Of a stretch of 17,978 nt of DNA, positions 6,880 through 13,889 are shown one piece after another. This stretch comes from Candidatus Thorarchaeota archaeon SMTZ1-83. Lineage in GTDB: Archaea; Asgardarchaeota; Thorarchaeia; Thorarchaeales; Thorarchaeaceae. Under the pieces are notes generated by a model, which saw only the letters and a program-made list of their open reading frames with translations, was not told the origin of the DNA and did not search any database. Where the stretch lies: positions 1-17,978 of the forward strand of contig LRSK01000028.1 of the NCBI GenBank assembly GCA_001563325.1, given 5' to 3'. The first letter of the stretch is position 1. Every line of letters begins with the position of its first letter. Made by a program: the position numbers and the translations under genes.

Positions 6880-7293
6880 GTGCAGATTGCACTGCGCCTA
6901 CCAAGGGCCGCGCTTGAAGGGTTGCATAACCACGCGGAGGAGGCTCTACCTCTTGAGTCAGTTGCACTCCTTTTTGGGAATGTCAAGGATGTTGAGGTTG
7001 TAGTCACCAGGGTGGAGTTACTAGAGAATGTAGCGGCTTCTACAACATCATTTGCAGTTGATCCTGAGAGAGAGTATCACCTTCTCATGGATGCTGAAGA
7101 TCGTGGCGAGGAGATGGTGGGCATCTTCCATTCGCATCCTGCTCCTCCCAGGCCATCTTCGCGAGATTTGCGGAACATGCGTCTTAATCCTGTTGTGTGG
7201 GCTATTGCGTCAAAGTCCACCGGAAGCTGGGAGACTCGTGCCTTTCTGCTCGAAGGCGAAGACCTCACCAATGTACGAATAGTCTTAACCTAG
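6880..7293 (+). CDS. JAMM/MPN+ metalloprotease (Mov34 family)
   Basis: A 137-residue single-domain JAMM protein. The zinc-site motif is complete: E26 (LPLESVALLFG), H84 and H86 (GIFHSHPAPP), S93 and D96 (SSRD). The spacing between H86 and S93 is one residue shorter than in the commonest form of the motif. JAMM enzymes remove ubiquitin or ubiquitin-like proteins (Rpn11, archaeal SAMP proteases) or act in sulfur-carrier processing. No ubiquitin-like protein or E1 gene is visible here. The start is GTG 6880 with GGTGA eight bases upstream. Its stop interlocks with that of the convergent pop5 gene: both stops share CTAG at 7290-7293. The catalytic family is secure; the substrate is unknown. Confidence 0.92.
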   Translation: MQIALRLPRAALEGLHNHAEEALPLESVALLFGNVKDVEVVVTRVELLENVAASTTSFAVDPEREYHLLMDAEDRGEEMVGIFHSHPAPPRPSSRDLRNMRLNPVVWAIASKSTGSWETRAFLLEGEDLTNVRIVLT

Positions 7294-7607
7294 GTTGTTC
7301 GCTTCTTCACCGCCCTTATGGTGCCAGAGGTCTTCTTGGGTTCGAATGAAACACTTGTTCCATCAATCGATGACAGCAGTACTGCTGAAGTAATCAGATT
7401 GTCAAGAGACCCTGCGCTGCATTGAAGTATGCCAAGGCCGCTCTTTACATCATACTCGTTTAGGAAGAATCGCGAGTCCGCGACCTCCACCTCACCATAG
7501 ATAGAGAGCAGACTCATTCGCACCGCCGAGGCAAGTTGTTTTTCATCTACTGGAGGGCCATCCGTATGAAGACGAAAGCGGACGTATCTCTTCCTTCTAC
7601 TCTTCAA
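7290..7607 (-). CDS. rnp2: RNase P protein Pop5
   Basis: A 105-residue protein matching archaeal Pop5: basic N-terminus KSRRKRYVRFRLHTDGPPVD, a helix LASAVRMSLLSIYGEVEVAD, then LNEYDVKSGLGILQCSAGSLDNLITSA. Pop5 pairs with Rpp30 to activate the catalytic RNA of RNase P, which trims the 5' leader of tRNA precursors. The start is a TTG whose last two bases belong to the TGA of the upstream Rpp30 gene (TTGA overlap), showing translational coupling. It is the last gene of the L15e operon; the exosome and proteasome genes that often follow in other archaea are absent here. The gene ends tail to tail with the JAMM gene with a four-base overlap. Confidence 0.9.
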   Translation of the reverse strand: MKSRRKRYVRFRLHTDGPPVDEKQLASAVRMSLLSIYGEVEVADSRFFLNEYDVKSGLGILQCSAGSLDNLITSAVLLSSIDGTSVSFEPKKTSGTIRAVKKRTT

Positions 7608-8296
7608 CCGGACCCACCTCGCTTTACAATCTCTACGCCCGGCTCCAAGAAGTCTGGACTGAGTCGTTTCTTGTTCCTCTCAAGTATCCTGTTAGGGTTC
7701 TCATAGACCGCTTTCTCTGAGCCGTGCCAGTCGAGTCCAAGCAAAAGGCCAACGTGACAGAGTGCCCTTGGCGATCTCATGGTGATTGGAGTGCCCGCGC
7801 CACTAGAGAGTACTATCGGCATGCCCGCGTCAAGGGCTGTATGAGTGGTCTCTCTAAGCACCTTGACCACCTTCGACCTTGTCAAGCCTGAAACTCCTAG
7901 GAGGGGGGCTATCGAAACCTCTAGAGCTGTGTCTGATAACGCCGCTAGTCTAGCAGTACTCTTTCTCAGACCTACTCCTCTGAGCATTTCAGGGATAGAT
8001 AATAGATCCACTCTGCTGTCCTTGGCCGCCCAGTTGGCCACCCTCGATTCTCCCAGAGGCACGGAGACGACCGCATAATTGGAGCGGGCTCTCTCTACTG
8101 CGCGAGTTACGGCCCTGATTCCCTTTTCGTTCACATCAATCCGACTAAGTAGGCTCATTCCATTCTCTAGTTTCTCAATAGGGTCGCTCATTGACAGAGG
8201 CGAGGCAAATCCCGCAAATCCCAGCTTGGCCGCCATCTCTACAAATGCGCCAAGGGCATCGCTCTCTGGGATTCTCACATTCATGTCAACCGGCAT
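7604..8296 (-). CDS. rnp3: RNase P protein Rpp30
   Basis: A 230-residue protein of the Rpp30/RNase P p30 family, a TIM-barrel-like fold that binds Pop5 and the RNase P RNA. It opens MPVDMNVRIPES, has LGFAGFASPLS near residue 26, SNYAVVSVPLGESRVANWAA near 93 and VDLLSIPEM near 118. Near 158-173 comes GMPIVLSSGAGTPITM, a conserved family segment that precedes the APRALCHVGLLLGL-type helix. The ATG at 8296 shares one base with the stop of the COG1325 gene, and its stop overlaps the Pop5 start. The order L15e, COG1325, Rpp30, Pop5 is a well-known archaeal arrangement and supports the call. Confidence 0.92.
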   Translation of the reverse strand: MPVDMNVRIPESDALGAFVEMAAKLGFAGFASPLSMSDPIEKLENGMSLLSRIDVNEKGIRAVTRAVERARSNYAVVSVPLGESRVANWAAKDSRVDLLSIPEMLRGVGLRKSTARLAALSDTALEVSIAPLLGVSGLTRSKVVKVLRETTHTALDAGMPIVLSSGAGTPITMRSPRALCHVGLLLGLDWHGSEKAVYENPNRILERNKKRLSPDFLEPGVEIVKRGGSG

Positions 8297-8757
8297 TAGA
8301 TTTGACCTCTATCCAGCTGGAAGCGTTCGACCAAGAAAGTCTCCACATCCAAGAGCTTGCATCGCGGAAACTGCTTCAGATGTATCTTGACGCTGATGAC
8401 ATCTGGATCCTTGCCCAGCTGCATTCTACCTAAGAAGGACTCTTGCTTATCAATTCTAAGAAACAAGATGCATTGGTCATCCAGTCTAAGGGGAAGCGAT
8501 CTTATGATCTCTAGTTTCTCATACTCAGAGAGCGTCTCGGCAATGAAACTCAGCGTACTATCACAGGCTGCTCTGTCCTGCAATACCACCGAGAGAACAA
8601 CAATTCGAGTCTGTCTATGGCCTTCAGTCGTTTCAATGGAGATTTCCACTGACTCCTGAGCACTCTCTGGAAATAGATTCAACACCGCGGTCTGTACTCT
8701 ATCGACGACTTCAGTAGCTCTAGAGTGAGCGCGGGCCTCTATCCTGTCGACGAACAA
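8296..8757 (-). CDS. COG1325-type RNA-binding protein (predicted exosome-associated)
   Basis: A 153-residue protein of the archaeal family once predicted to be an exosome subunit (COG1325). The typical pattern is present: an N-terminal alpha/beta region (ARAHSRATEVVDRVQTAVLN), EGHRQTRIVVLSVVL, and a C-terminal LFLRIDKQESFLGRMQLGKD with the conserved RxDKQ-x3-LG core, then PDVISVKIHLKQFP. The role is known only from genomic association with RNase P and exosome genes. The start is TTG 8757; GGGAGG stands 11 bases upstream. It sits between L15e and Rpp30 in one operon. Confidence 0.85.
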   Translation of the reverse strand: MFVDRIEARAHSRATEVVDRVQTAVLNLFPESAQESVEISIETTEGHRQTRIVVLSVVLQDRAACDSTLSFIAETLSEYEKLEIIRSLPLRLDDQCILFLRIDKQESFLGRMQLGKDPDVISVKIHLKQFPRCKLLDVETFLVERFQLDRGQI

Positions 8758-8790
8758 GGTTCTCTGGTCCTCCCTCCGGGAGTCCGTGGG

Positions 8791-9375
8791 CTACTTTCCG
8801 AGATTACCCTTAGCTCCGAGAGAAGGCCTGATCTTCTCGGCACCAGTGCCCTTCTTTCTCAGGCCCCTGCTTCTCTTGCCTGCAGAAGTGAGCCCTCTGT
8901 TCACCCTACCTTTCTGAACAGGATCGCATATCCAGTTGATGTTCGGGTCATTGTATATCACAGGGTGACTGGGATCTACCATAATGACCTCGTGCCAGAC
9001 CCACTTGTGGTCGGATCCAACCCAGTAGGAGTTGAGGACTCGGAGATTGGGATACTTTGTAGCAGCACGCTCTTCTGCAATCCAACGACGGGACTTCTGA
9101 GGTGTGTACCGAGTTACACCCAGACTCCTTGGCTTTCTTCCCATTCGAGGTCTTGGTTTCTCACGTGTTCCTCTTCCAGTCTTGATTCTGACTACGACGT
9201 ATCCCTGCTTTGCCTTGTAGCCGAGATTTCGTGCCCGTCCTAATCTGGTAGGTTTCTCCAGCCGCACTATTGTGCCTTGCTTTCTCCAGACTATCAGTCG
9301 ACTTCTGACAAGGTCAGAACGTTCCTGCTGTTCCTTAATCCAGCTGTCATTCATGTACTTGTACGCCGTTGGCAT
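8791..9375 (-). CDS. rpl15e: Ribosomal protein L15e
   Basis: A 194-residue protein with the full archaeal/eukaryotic L15e pattern: AYKYMNDSWIKEQQERSDLV, RLIVWRKQGTIVRLEKPTRL, a central basic stretch YKAKQGYVVVRIKTGRGTRE, then LRVLNSYWVGSDHKWVWHEV and PSHPVIYNDPNINWICD. The C-terminus is Arg/Lys/Gly-rich, for contact with 23S rRNA. Length is normal. The ATG at 9375 follows GAGG at an acceptable distance. It is the first gene of the RNase P protein operon and is preceded by an unusually long structured leader (9404-9486). Archaea and eukaryotes have this protein and bacteria do not, so it is good evidence of the domain of life. Confidence 0.97.
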   Translation of the reverse strand: MPTAYKYMNDSWIKEQQERSDLVRSRLIVWRKQGTIVRLEKPTRLGRARNLGYKAKQGYVVVRIKTGRGTREKPRPRMGRKPRSLGVTRYTPQKSRRWIAEERAATKYPNLRVLNSYWVGSDHKWVWHEVIMVDPSHPVIYNDPNINWICDPVQKGRVNRGLTSAGKRSRGLRKKGTGAEKIRPSLGAKGNLGK

Positions 9376-9403
9376 ACTACCATCCTCTGTTGTGATCTAT
9401 TCG

Positions 9404-9486
9404 CTTTGTTTGTGGTTCAGCCCTCTGGGGCCACATCCCTGCGGACGTATCCGCCTAAACAAAGGAAATGGTGGCCTAAAGCCACC
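9404..9486 (-). ncRNA. Structured leader RNA upstream of L15e (three-way junction)
   Basis: On the minus strand, GGTGGC (9486-9481), loop TTTAG, GCCACC (9475-9470) is a perfect six-pair hairpin. Next CTTTGTT (9464-9458) pairs exactly with AACAAAG (9410-9404), enclosing two more hairpins: GCGGA, loop TACG, TCCGC (9454-9441), and TGTGG (9435-9431) with CCACA (9415-9411), whose inside may add a CCC/GGG step with a CTGAA bulge. That makes a hairpin followed by a compact three-way junction. A TATA-like box at 9505-9510 would start transcription near 9482, so the RNA would begin with this structure and run about 105 bases to the L15e ATG. It could be an autoregulatory leader bound by L15e, a riboswitch-like element, or a separate small RNA such as an H/ACA-type guide. 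The pairing is seen; the role is inferred. Confidence 0.5.
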
Positions 9487-9502
9487 CACACCCATCCTCG
9501 TC

Positions 9503-9513
9503 TACTTAAAGGC
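9503..9513 (-). promoter_or_regulatory. TATA-like box of the L15e operon
   Basis: On the minus strand GCCTTTAAGTA forms a TATA-like element. Its spacing predicts a transcription start near 9482, at the beginning of the structured leader. Confidence 0.45.
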
Positions 9514-9546
9514 TTAGCGATTGGTTTAACCTCTCACTCTTGCCTG

Positions 9547-10458
9547 CTACTTGAACTCTCCAATGACCTTCTCTGCAGTCAATTCACCCACTCTTACCTG
9601 CGCCTCCGAGGTAGACGATGAAAGGTGAGGAGTTGCCACTACCTTGGGGTGCTTGACGAGTTCCCACTCAACAGGTGGTTCCTCCTCGAACACATCAAGA
9701 CCCGCGCCAGCTATCTTATTCTCATCCAGGGCTTTGAGCAGTGCCTTCTCATCCACGACTCCTCCCCGCGCCGTGTTGATCAGAAAGGCTGACTCCTTCA
9801 TCAAGTCCAGCTCACGCTCTCCAATCATCCCCCTCGTCTGGGGAACCAACGGAACATGCAACGAAACGTAGTCTGAGCGCTTGAGCAGGTCCTCAAGGTC
9901 CGTGCGTTCTGCTCCAATGTCGTTGCAGATCTCTTCTATGTCTATAACATCGTGTGCTAGTACCTTCATGTCCAGCGCTATGGCCCTTTTGGCCACTTCG
10001 TACCCAATTCGGCCGAAACCGACGACTCCAAGAGTCTTTTGCCATAGCTCAGACCCACTGAGCTTCTTCTTATCCCATCTCTCATCCTTCATGGAACTAT
10101 CTGCAGCCGCCACTCTTCTGGCCAGAGAGAACATTAGCGCCAATACCATCTCTGCCACAGAGGCCGTCGGCGCCTCAGGCGTATTGAGAACCTTGACTCC
10201 CTTCTCCCTTGCCGCATCAAGATCAACGTTGTCAAGTCCGACACCTGCCCTGACAACCAGTTTCAGACTGTCTGCTGCTGCAATGACCTCTTTGGTCACC
10301 TTTGTCGCACTTCTGACAACGACACAGTCGAAACCCTTGATCTGCTCCTCAATAGAGCCATCTGTTTCCTTGTTCCTGATTACTACTTCGAGTCCTGCGT
10401 CCCTTATCTTGGCCACAGCAGACTCCTCAAGTGGATCCGCGATGAGTACTCTTGCCAT
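9547..10458 (-). CDS. serA: D-3-phosphoglycerate dehydrogenase (2-hydroxyacid dehydrogenase family)
   Basis: A 303-residue NAD-dependent D-2-hydroxyacid dehydrogenase. The Rossmann motif GFGRIG is at 147-152; the catalytic set is R231 (INTARGG), E260 (DVFEEEPP) and H278 (ATPHLSSST). The N-terminal RAGVGLDNVDLDAA and NTPEAPTASVAEM segments are those of 3-phosphoglycerate dehydrogenases, which begin serine synthesis from 3-phosphoglycerate. It lacks the C-terminal ACT domain, as in the short archaeal SerA forms, so serine feedback through that domain is not expected. The specific substrate cannot be proved from sequence; glyoxylate or hydroxypyruvate reductase is an alternative. It is transcribed away from the flavin reductase-like gene, from a shared 100-bp intergenic region. 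Confidence 0.88.
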   Translation of the reverse strand: MARVLIADPLEESAVAKIRDAGLEVVIRNKETDGSIEEQIKGFDCVVVRSATKVTKEVIAAADSLKLVVRAGVGLDNVDLDAAREKGVKVLNTPEAPTASVAEMVLALMFSLARRVAAADSSMKDERWDKKKLSGSELWQKTLGVVGFGRIGYEVAKRAIALDMKVLAHDVIDIEEICNDIGAERTDLEDLLKRSDYVSLHVPLVPQTRGMIGERELDLMKESAFLINTARGGVVDEKALLKALDENKIAGAGLDVFEEEPPVEWELVKHPKVVATPHLSSSTSEAQVRVGELTAEKVIGEFK

Positions 10459-10528
10459 TCTCTAGAACCATCCGAACTTAGTGAGCTTGGCCCGTTGGAG
10501 CTTTGTCTTAAATCTGGCGCCCACGACA

Positions 10529-10538
10529 TTTTCTTAAG
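10529..10538 (+). promoter_or_regulatory. TATA-like box for the flavin reductase-like gene
   Basis: TTTTCTTAAG lies about 28 bp before ATG 10562, so the mRNA is probably leaderless. This favours ATG 10562 over the in-frame TTG at 10550, which would stand only three bases after GGAGGT. Confidence 0.4.
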
Positions 10539-10561
10539 CGGGAGGTCTCTTGGCGAGTAAC

Positions 10562-11098
10562 ATGAAGCGAGAAATCAGACCGACCACCGCTGTTGTGCCG
10601 TGTCCTGTGGTTCTCCTTAGCGTTGCAGGGCCTGAAAGACCCAACATAATCACACTCTCTTGGGTTGCTAACGTGTGTAGTGACCCAGCTACTGTAGTAG
10701 TCGGTGTAAGACCTCAGAGACACAGCTACAAGCTGATGAGAGATACAGGGGACTTTGTACTCAACGTTCCAACCACGGAACTACTGGAGGCAACACAATT
10801 CTCAGGCACTAAGTCTGGACGTGACTTCGACAAATTCGCGGAGTGCGGTCTTACACAAACACCAGCTACGAAGGTCAAGTCTCCGATGATAAAGGAATGT
10901 CCAATCAACTTAGAGTGTAAGATAGTGAAGGTGGATCCTCTGGGAGTACATGACCTCTTTACCGCAGAGGTTGTGGCTGTCCACATTGATGAGGCCGTGC
11001 TAAATGAGAAAGGCAGACTCGACGCGTCGAAGACGAAACTATTTACCTATCTCTCCCTGACTGGACAGTATTGGTCCCTTGGAGAGCAGTTGGGCTAG
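10562..11098 (+). CDS. Flavin reductase-like (flavoredoxin-type) FMN-binding protein
   Basis: A 178-residue protein of the flavin reductase/flavoredoxin split-barrel family. The N-terminal half has the usual order: PVVLLSVAGPERPNIITLSW, then SDPATVVVGVRPQRHSYKLM and TGDFVLNVPT, the segments that form the FMN pocket. KSGRDFDKFAECGL and PINLECKIVKVDPLGVHDLF follow as in the family. Such proteins carry electrons or reduce free flavins in anaerobes; the partner is not evident. Its 3' end meets the convergent unrecognised gene eight bases away. The family is clear; the biochemical role is uncertain. Confidence 0.88.
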   Translation: MKREIRPTTAVVPCPVVLLSVAGPERPNIITLSWVANVCSDPATVVVGVRPQRHSYKLMRDTGDFVLNVPTTELLEATQFSGTKSGRDFDKFAECGLTQTPATKVKSPMIKECPINLECKIVKVDPLGVHDLFTAEVVAVHIDEAVLNEKGRLDASKTKLFTYLSLTGQYWSLGEQLG

Positions 11099-11106
11099 TC
11101 ACTACC

Positions 11107-11589
11107 TCATACTGCATTCTGCTTGAGATTGATACTCTCCGACTCCTCCTCATCGTAGGACCTTGGTGTCTGAATCTGTCGCAATGAATCTTCGCCATGT
11201 GACTCTAACACAATCCATGCGCCGCCTGGAATGTGTTTCTCCTTGAGGAAGACATCAAAGGTAATTCCAGGAAACTCGACAATGATTGGATCATGGCCGA
11301 GTAGGTTGAACAGTCCACAGGCCTCTTGAGCTCTATTCAGAGTGTCAAGGCGTGCTAGTATAGGTATCCATCCATCGGATGCCCCTGACCATTTTAGTAT
11401 GGGCCACGAGTTTGGAGGCGGCCATTTCCCCTTCATCACTGTGGCATACTCGCCTGTTCCAAGTTCATAGATCGTGGGAGCTTTGCCGAATCGAGCAAGC
11501 CCTCTCCCATGTGATTTGGCATCATCAAGAGTTAGGAATATCTCCATTTGGTCTGTCACCACCTGTGATTCCATATCTTCTTGGGACAT
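11107..11589 (-). CDS. Unrecognised 160-residue protein
   Basis: I do not recognise this protein. It opens with an acidic, Met/Gln-rich N-terminus (MSQEDMESQVVTDQMEIFLT) and seems soluble, with no signal peptide or membrane segment. The middle has mixed alpha/beta character with a WP-rich patch (GKWPPPNSWPILKWSGASDG) and a strand-like GHDPIIVEFPGITFDVFL. The end is acidic and polar (SYDEEESESINLKQNAV). It starts at ATG 11589, 75 bp after the stop of YchF on the same strand, so it may be the second gene of that transcript. Codon use looks like its neighbours. Confidence 0.7.
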   Translation of the reverse strand: MSQEDMESQVVTDQMEIFLTLDDAKSHGRGLARFGKAPTIYELGTGEYATVMKGKWPPPNSWPILKWSGASDGWIPILARLDTLNRAQEACGLFNLLGHDPIIVEFPGITFDVFLKEKHIPGGAWIVLESHGEDSLRQIQTPRSYDEEESESINLKQNAV

Positions 11590-11664
11590 CCGCTGCTCAG
11601 AATTTACCTACTCGTTGTGATGCCACGTGCCGACCTCGAACCGTGAAGAATGAGTTAGAATCTG

Positions 11665-12909
11665 TCATGCCCGAGGTCCTTCCTCTACGACCTTATATTC
11701 CCTGAAGAGGACTACAGGTCTTGTGACATCACAGTCCTTGAGAACATGTTTGTCGCCGATTCTCATGTTTGTGCGGGCATCAATTGCATGAATAAAGGAC
11801 TCCATCAGGTCTGTGTGGATATGCCCTGCGAACTCCTTTGCCGTGGTGCCTTCAGGTACCAAGAACACATCAGGAAGCACATTGCCATCACCATCTGACA
11901 ACGAGCCCACGTCATGAACTGGATAGACTGCAATCATCTTTAGAAAATCGAAAACCGCCTTGTTCAGGATGTTCTGTATCCCAGTACCTCCAAACTTCTT
12001 GAGTATCTCAGATCGTAGTTTGTCAAGTTGTGCCAACTCACCTGCACTCAGAGCGTCCGGCTTGAGCACTTCAAAGTCATCATCCCCCGGGATGTAACTG
12101 ACGACTCCCTTACTCTCAAGGTCCTTCAGCACCTTCTCTGCGAGAGCACTAACAGCCACTATCAAGTGGTCCGGAAATGTTTCCTGCAATCTCTTGAAGT
12201 TCTCCTCCGCACTAGGTCTGTCTATCTTATTGGCGGCAATTATGATGGGCTTAGCAGTATGCCAAATGAGAGAAGCAAATCCCTTGATCTCATCATCACT
12301 CCACTGGTCCGCGGATTCAGCCTTCAACCCGGAGTCGCGGATGGCCCTCAGTATGTGTTTCCTCTGAATCTTCAACCCAGAGAGCTTCTCAAGGAGTATC
12401 TCATCGAGCTTGACGCCTTCGGCTCTTATCCTTCCTGTCAGTCTTCTCCAATCCTTTTGGATTATCCCAAGTAACCACTGGGTAATCTCGTCTTCGAGGA
12501 ACTTCACATCTTCTATTGGATCGTAGGCTCCCGCAGAGACTTCCTGACCCTCCGCATCCAAGGCACCACTGGCATCTACAATATGAATCAGCACATCAGC
12601 CTGTCTTAAGTCGTCTAGGAACTTGTTACCCATTCCTCGTCCTTCATGTGCCCCAGGCACAAGGCCTGCGACATCAATCAGTTTGATAGGTATCAGCCTC
12701 ACGCGATTCACACAGAGTGAGTTCTGCGGATTGTCCTCTACGTCAAAGTCTTTGCACGCGCAAGGAGTTCTCACATGAGTCACTCCCACATTGGCCTCAA
12801 TCGTTGTGAACGGATAGCTTCCTACCTTGAAGTCCGTCATACAGGCCGCATTAGTGAACGAGGTCTTACCGCATGACGGCTTTCCTACTATGCCCACGCT
12901 GAATCCCAT
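11665..12909 (-). CDS. ychF: YchF/Obg-related archaeal P-loop NTPase
   Basis: A 414-residue Obg-family NTPase of the archaeal YchF type. The G1 loop is GKPSCGKTS (G9, G14-K15), G3 is DVAGL (D79), and G4 is NKID at 227-230, a guanine-specific motif rather than the altered motif that gives bacterial and eukaryotic YchF/OLA1 ATP preference. A CAC and a further cysteine at residues 50-66 are typical of the archaeal form. The C-terminus (VFLVPEGTTAKEFAGHIHTD and on) is a TGS domain, as in ribosome-associated family members. I chose ATG 12909 because AGGTGA stands eight bases upstream and that GTG (12921) is part of the same site. It is divergent from the NifX operon. Confidence 0.93.
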   Translation of the reverse strand: MGFSVGIVGKPSCGKTSFTNAACMTDFKVGSYPFTTIEANVGVTHVRTPCACKDFDVEDNPQNSLCVNRVRLIPIKLIDVAGLVPGAHEGRGMGNKFLDDLRQADVLIHIVDASGALDAEGQEVSAGAYDPIEDVKFLEDEITQWLLGIIQKDWRRLTGRIRAEGVKLDEILLEKLSGLKIQRKHILRAIRDSGLKAESADQWSDDEIKGFASLIWHTAKPIIIAANKIDRPSAEENFKRLQETFPDHLIVAVSALAEKVLKDLESKGVVSYIPGDDDFEVLKPDALSAGELAQLDKLRSEILKKFGGTGIQNILNKAVFDFLKMIAVYPVHDVGSLSDGDGNVLPDVFLVPEGTTAKEFAGHIHTDLMESFIHAIDARTNMRIGDKHVLKDCDVTRPVVLFREYKVVEEGPRA

Positions 12910-12986
12910 CTTAGACTTCACCTGACCAACAGGATTATGCGCACTCCGGATTAAACTGTTCAGGTTTTGGTCAGACCGTGATACTT

Positions 12987-13006
12987 TTATGAATCAGGAT
13001 TCATAA
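12987..13006. promoter_or_regulatory. Perfect 20-bp palindrome, candidate operator of the NifX/MinD-like operon
   Basis: TTATGAATC-AG-GATTCATAA has nine-base arms and a two-base centre with no mismatch. It ends against the AT-rich ATAATATT (13003-13010), which at 33-40 bp before ATG 13043 is the likely TATA box. A dimeric regulator bound here would cover the promoter. The DUF134 protein encoded at 16086 and the outer ends of the palindrome at 15995-16006 (TTATG...CATAA) make DUF134 a plausible, unproved, regulator. Confidence 0.6.
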
Positions 13007-13042
13007 TATTGATGGAAATAAATACTCATTGGAAGTGAATGC

Positions 13043-13489
13043 ATGACAAAGATATGTGTGACTTCTCAAGGCGATAGCCTGGATGCAGCTGTCGATCCTC
13101 GCTTTGGCCGATGTGCCTACTTCATCATTGTTGACCCAGAATCAATGCAGTTCAGCGCAGTTCCAAATGGCGCTGCTGGGGCAACCGGTGGGGCAGGAAT
13201 CCAAGCCGCTCAGATAGTCGCCTCTGAAGGGGTCAATGCTGTGATAACCGGCAGTGTGGGACCAAACGCTTACGCCGCATTGCAGAATGCTGGAGTTGCA
13301 ATCCTAAGTACGACTCAGGGGACCATAAGAGATGCCATTGAATTGTACAAGAGTGACTCACTTGGCTCAGTGTCGACGCCGGGCCCTTCACATGTGGGAC
13401 TGGGAGCCGGCTTGGGCCGAGGCGGCGGTCGAGGCGGTGGTCGAGGTGGCGGTGGTAGAGGTTGGGGCGGCCGTAGAGGAGGATACTGA
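13043..13489 (+). CDS. NifX/NifB-C-like cofactor carrier with Arg/Gly-rich tail
   Basis: A 148-residue protein of the dinitrogenase iron-molybdenum cofactor biosynthesis family (NifX, NafY, NifB C-terminal domain). It opens MTKICVTSQGDSLDAAVDPRFGRCAYFIIV, the family start with the RFGRC core, and continues GGAGIQAAQIVASEGVNAVI and GSVGPNAYAALQNAGVAIL. Residues about 117-148 are almost only Gly, Arg and Trp/Tyr (GLGRGGGRGGGRGGGGRGWG and RRGGY). Family members bind metal clusters; outside nitrogen fixers they occur in anaerobes with MinD-like ATPases and DUF134 proteins, and their cargo is unknown. First gene of a four-gene operon behind the palindrome at 12987. Confidence 0.9.
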   Translation: MTKICVTSQGDSLDAAVDPRFGRCAYFIIVDPESMQFSAVPNGAAGATGGAGIQAAQIVASEGVNAVITGSVGPNAYAALQNAGVAILSTTQGTIRDAIELYKSDSLGSVSTPGPSHVGLGAGLGRGGGRGGGRGGGGRGWGGRRGGY

Positions 13490-13490
13490 A

Positions 13491-13859
13491 ATGAAACGAA
13501 GAATACTGATCCCGACTGATGATTCAAATGGGCTCTACATTGCAAGTCATTTCGGGCGAGCCCCGTATTTTGCAGCCGTTGACATTGATGAAACTGGTGC
13601 GGTGGTAGAGAAGACGGTTCATCCTAACATCGGAGAACACTCTGGCGGCAGAGGCCACGCGCACGACAACGTGATGCGCCTGCAACCCAGTGTAATCATA
13701 GTGCACGGAATGGGACCTCGAGGCCTCATGAGCTTCGAGAGGCAGGACGTCGCAGTTCTCAGGGCAAATAGCAGCGTTGTTGATGAACTAGTGGCCGCAT
13801 ACACACGAAATGAGCTGGAAGAGCTAACAGAAGGTTGTTCCGACGCACATCATAAGTAG
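13491..13859 (+). CDS. Second NifX-like cofactor carrier with His-rich loop
   Basis: A 122-residue second member of the same family. It opens MKRRILIPTDDSNGLYIASHFGRAPYF and continues with VEKTVHPNIGEHSGGRGHAH, a His/Gly-rich loop that may bind metal, then VIIVHGMGPRGLMSFERQDVAVL. A final CSDAHHK adds a Cys and two His. ATG 13491 lies one base after the first gene's stop, with GAGGAGG eight bases upstream inside that gene. The two carriers are only distantly alike, so they are not a recent duplication. Together they probably serve different parts of one process. Confidence 0.9.
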   Translation: MKRRILIPTDDSNGLYIASHFGRAPYFAAVDIDETGAVVEKTVHPNIGEHSGGRGHAHDNVMRLQPSVIIVHGMGPRGLMSFERQDVAVLRANSSVVDELVAAYTRNELEELTEGCSDAHHK

Positions 13860-13889
13860 CAGACTAAGATTCTCGGGCAGGGACTTCTA

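Noticed and set aside
7336..7348. GGTTCGAAT resembling the T-arm of a tRNA
   Set aside because: It lies within pop5 coding sequence with no acceptor or anticodon stem around it. I found no tRNA in the window.
8725..9243. A 172-codon plus-strand frame opposite L15e
   Set aside because: It is the mirror of the L15e gene, whose protein is unmistakable on the other strand.
13415..13480. GGCGGT/CGAGG-type tandem repeat
   Set aside because: It is the coding sequence of the Arg/Gly-rich tail of the first NifX-like protein in the proper frame, not a separate repeat element or CRISPR.
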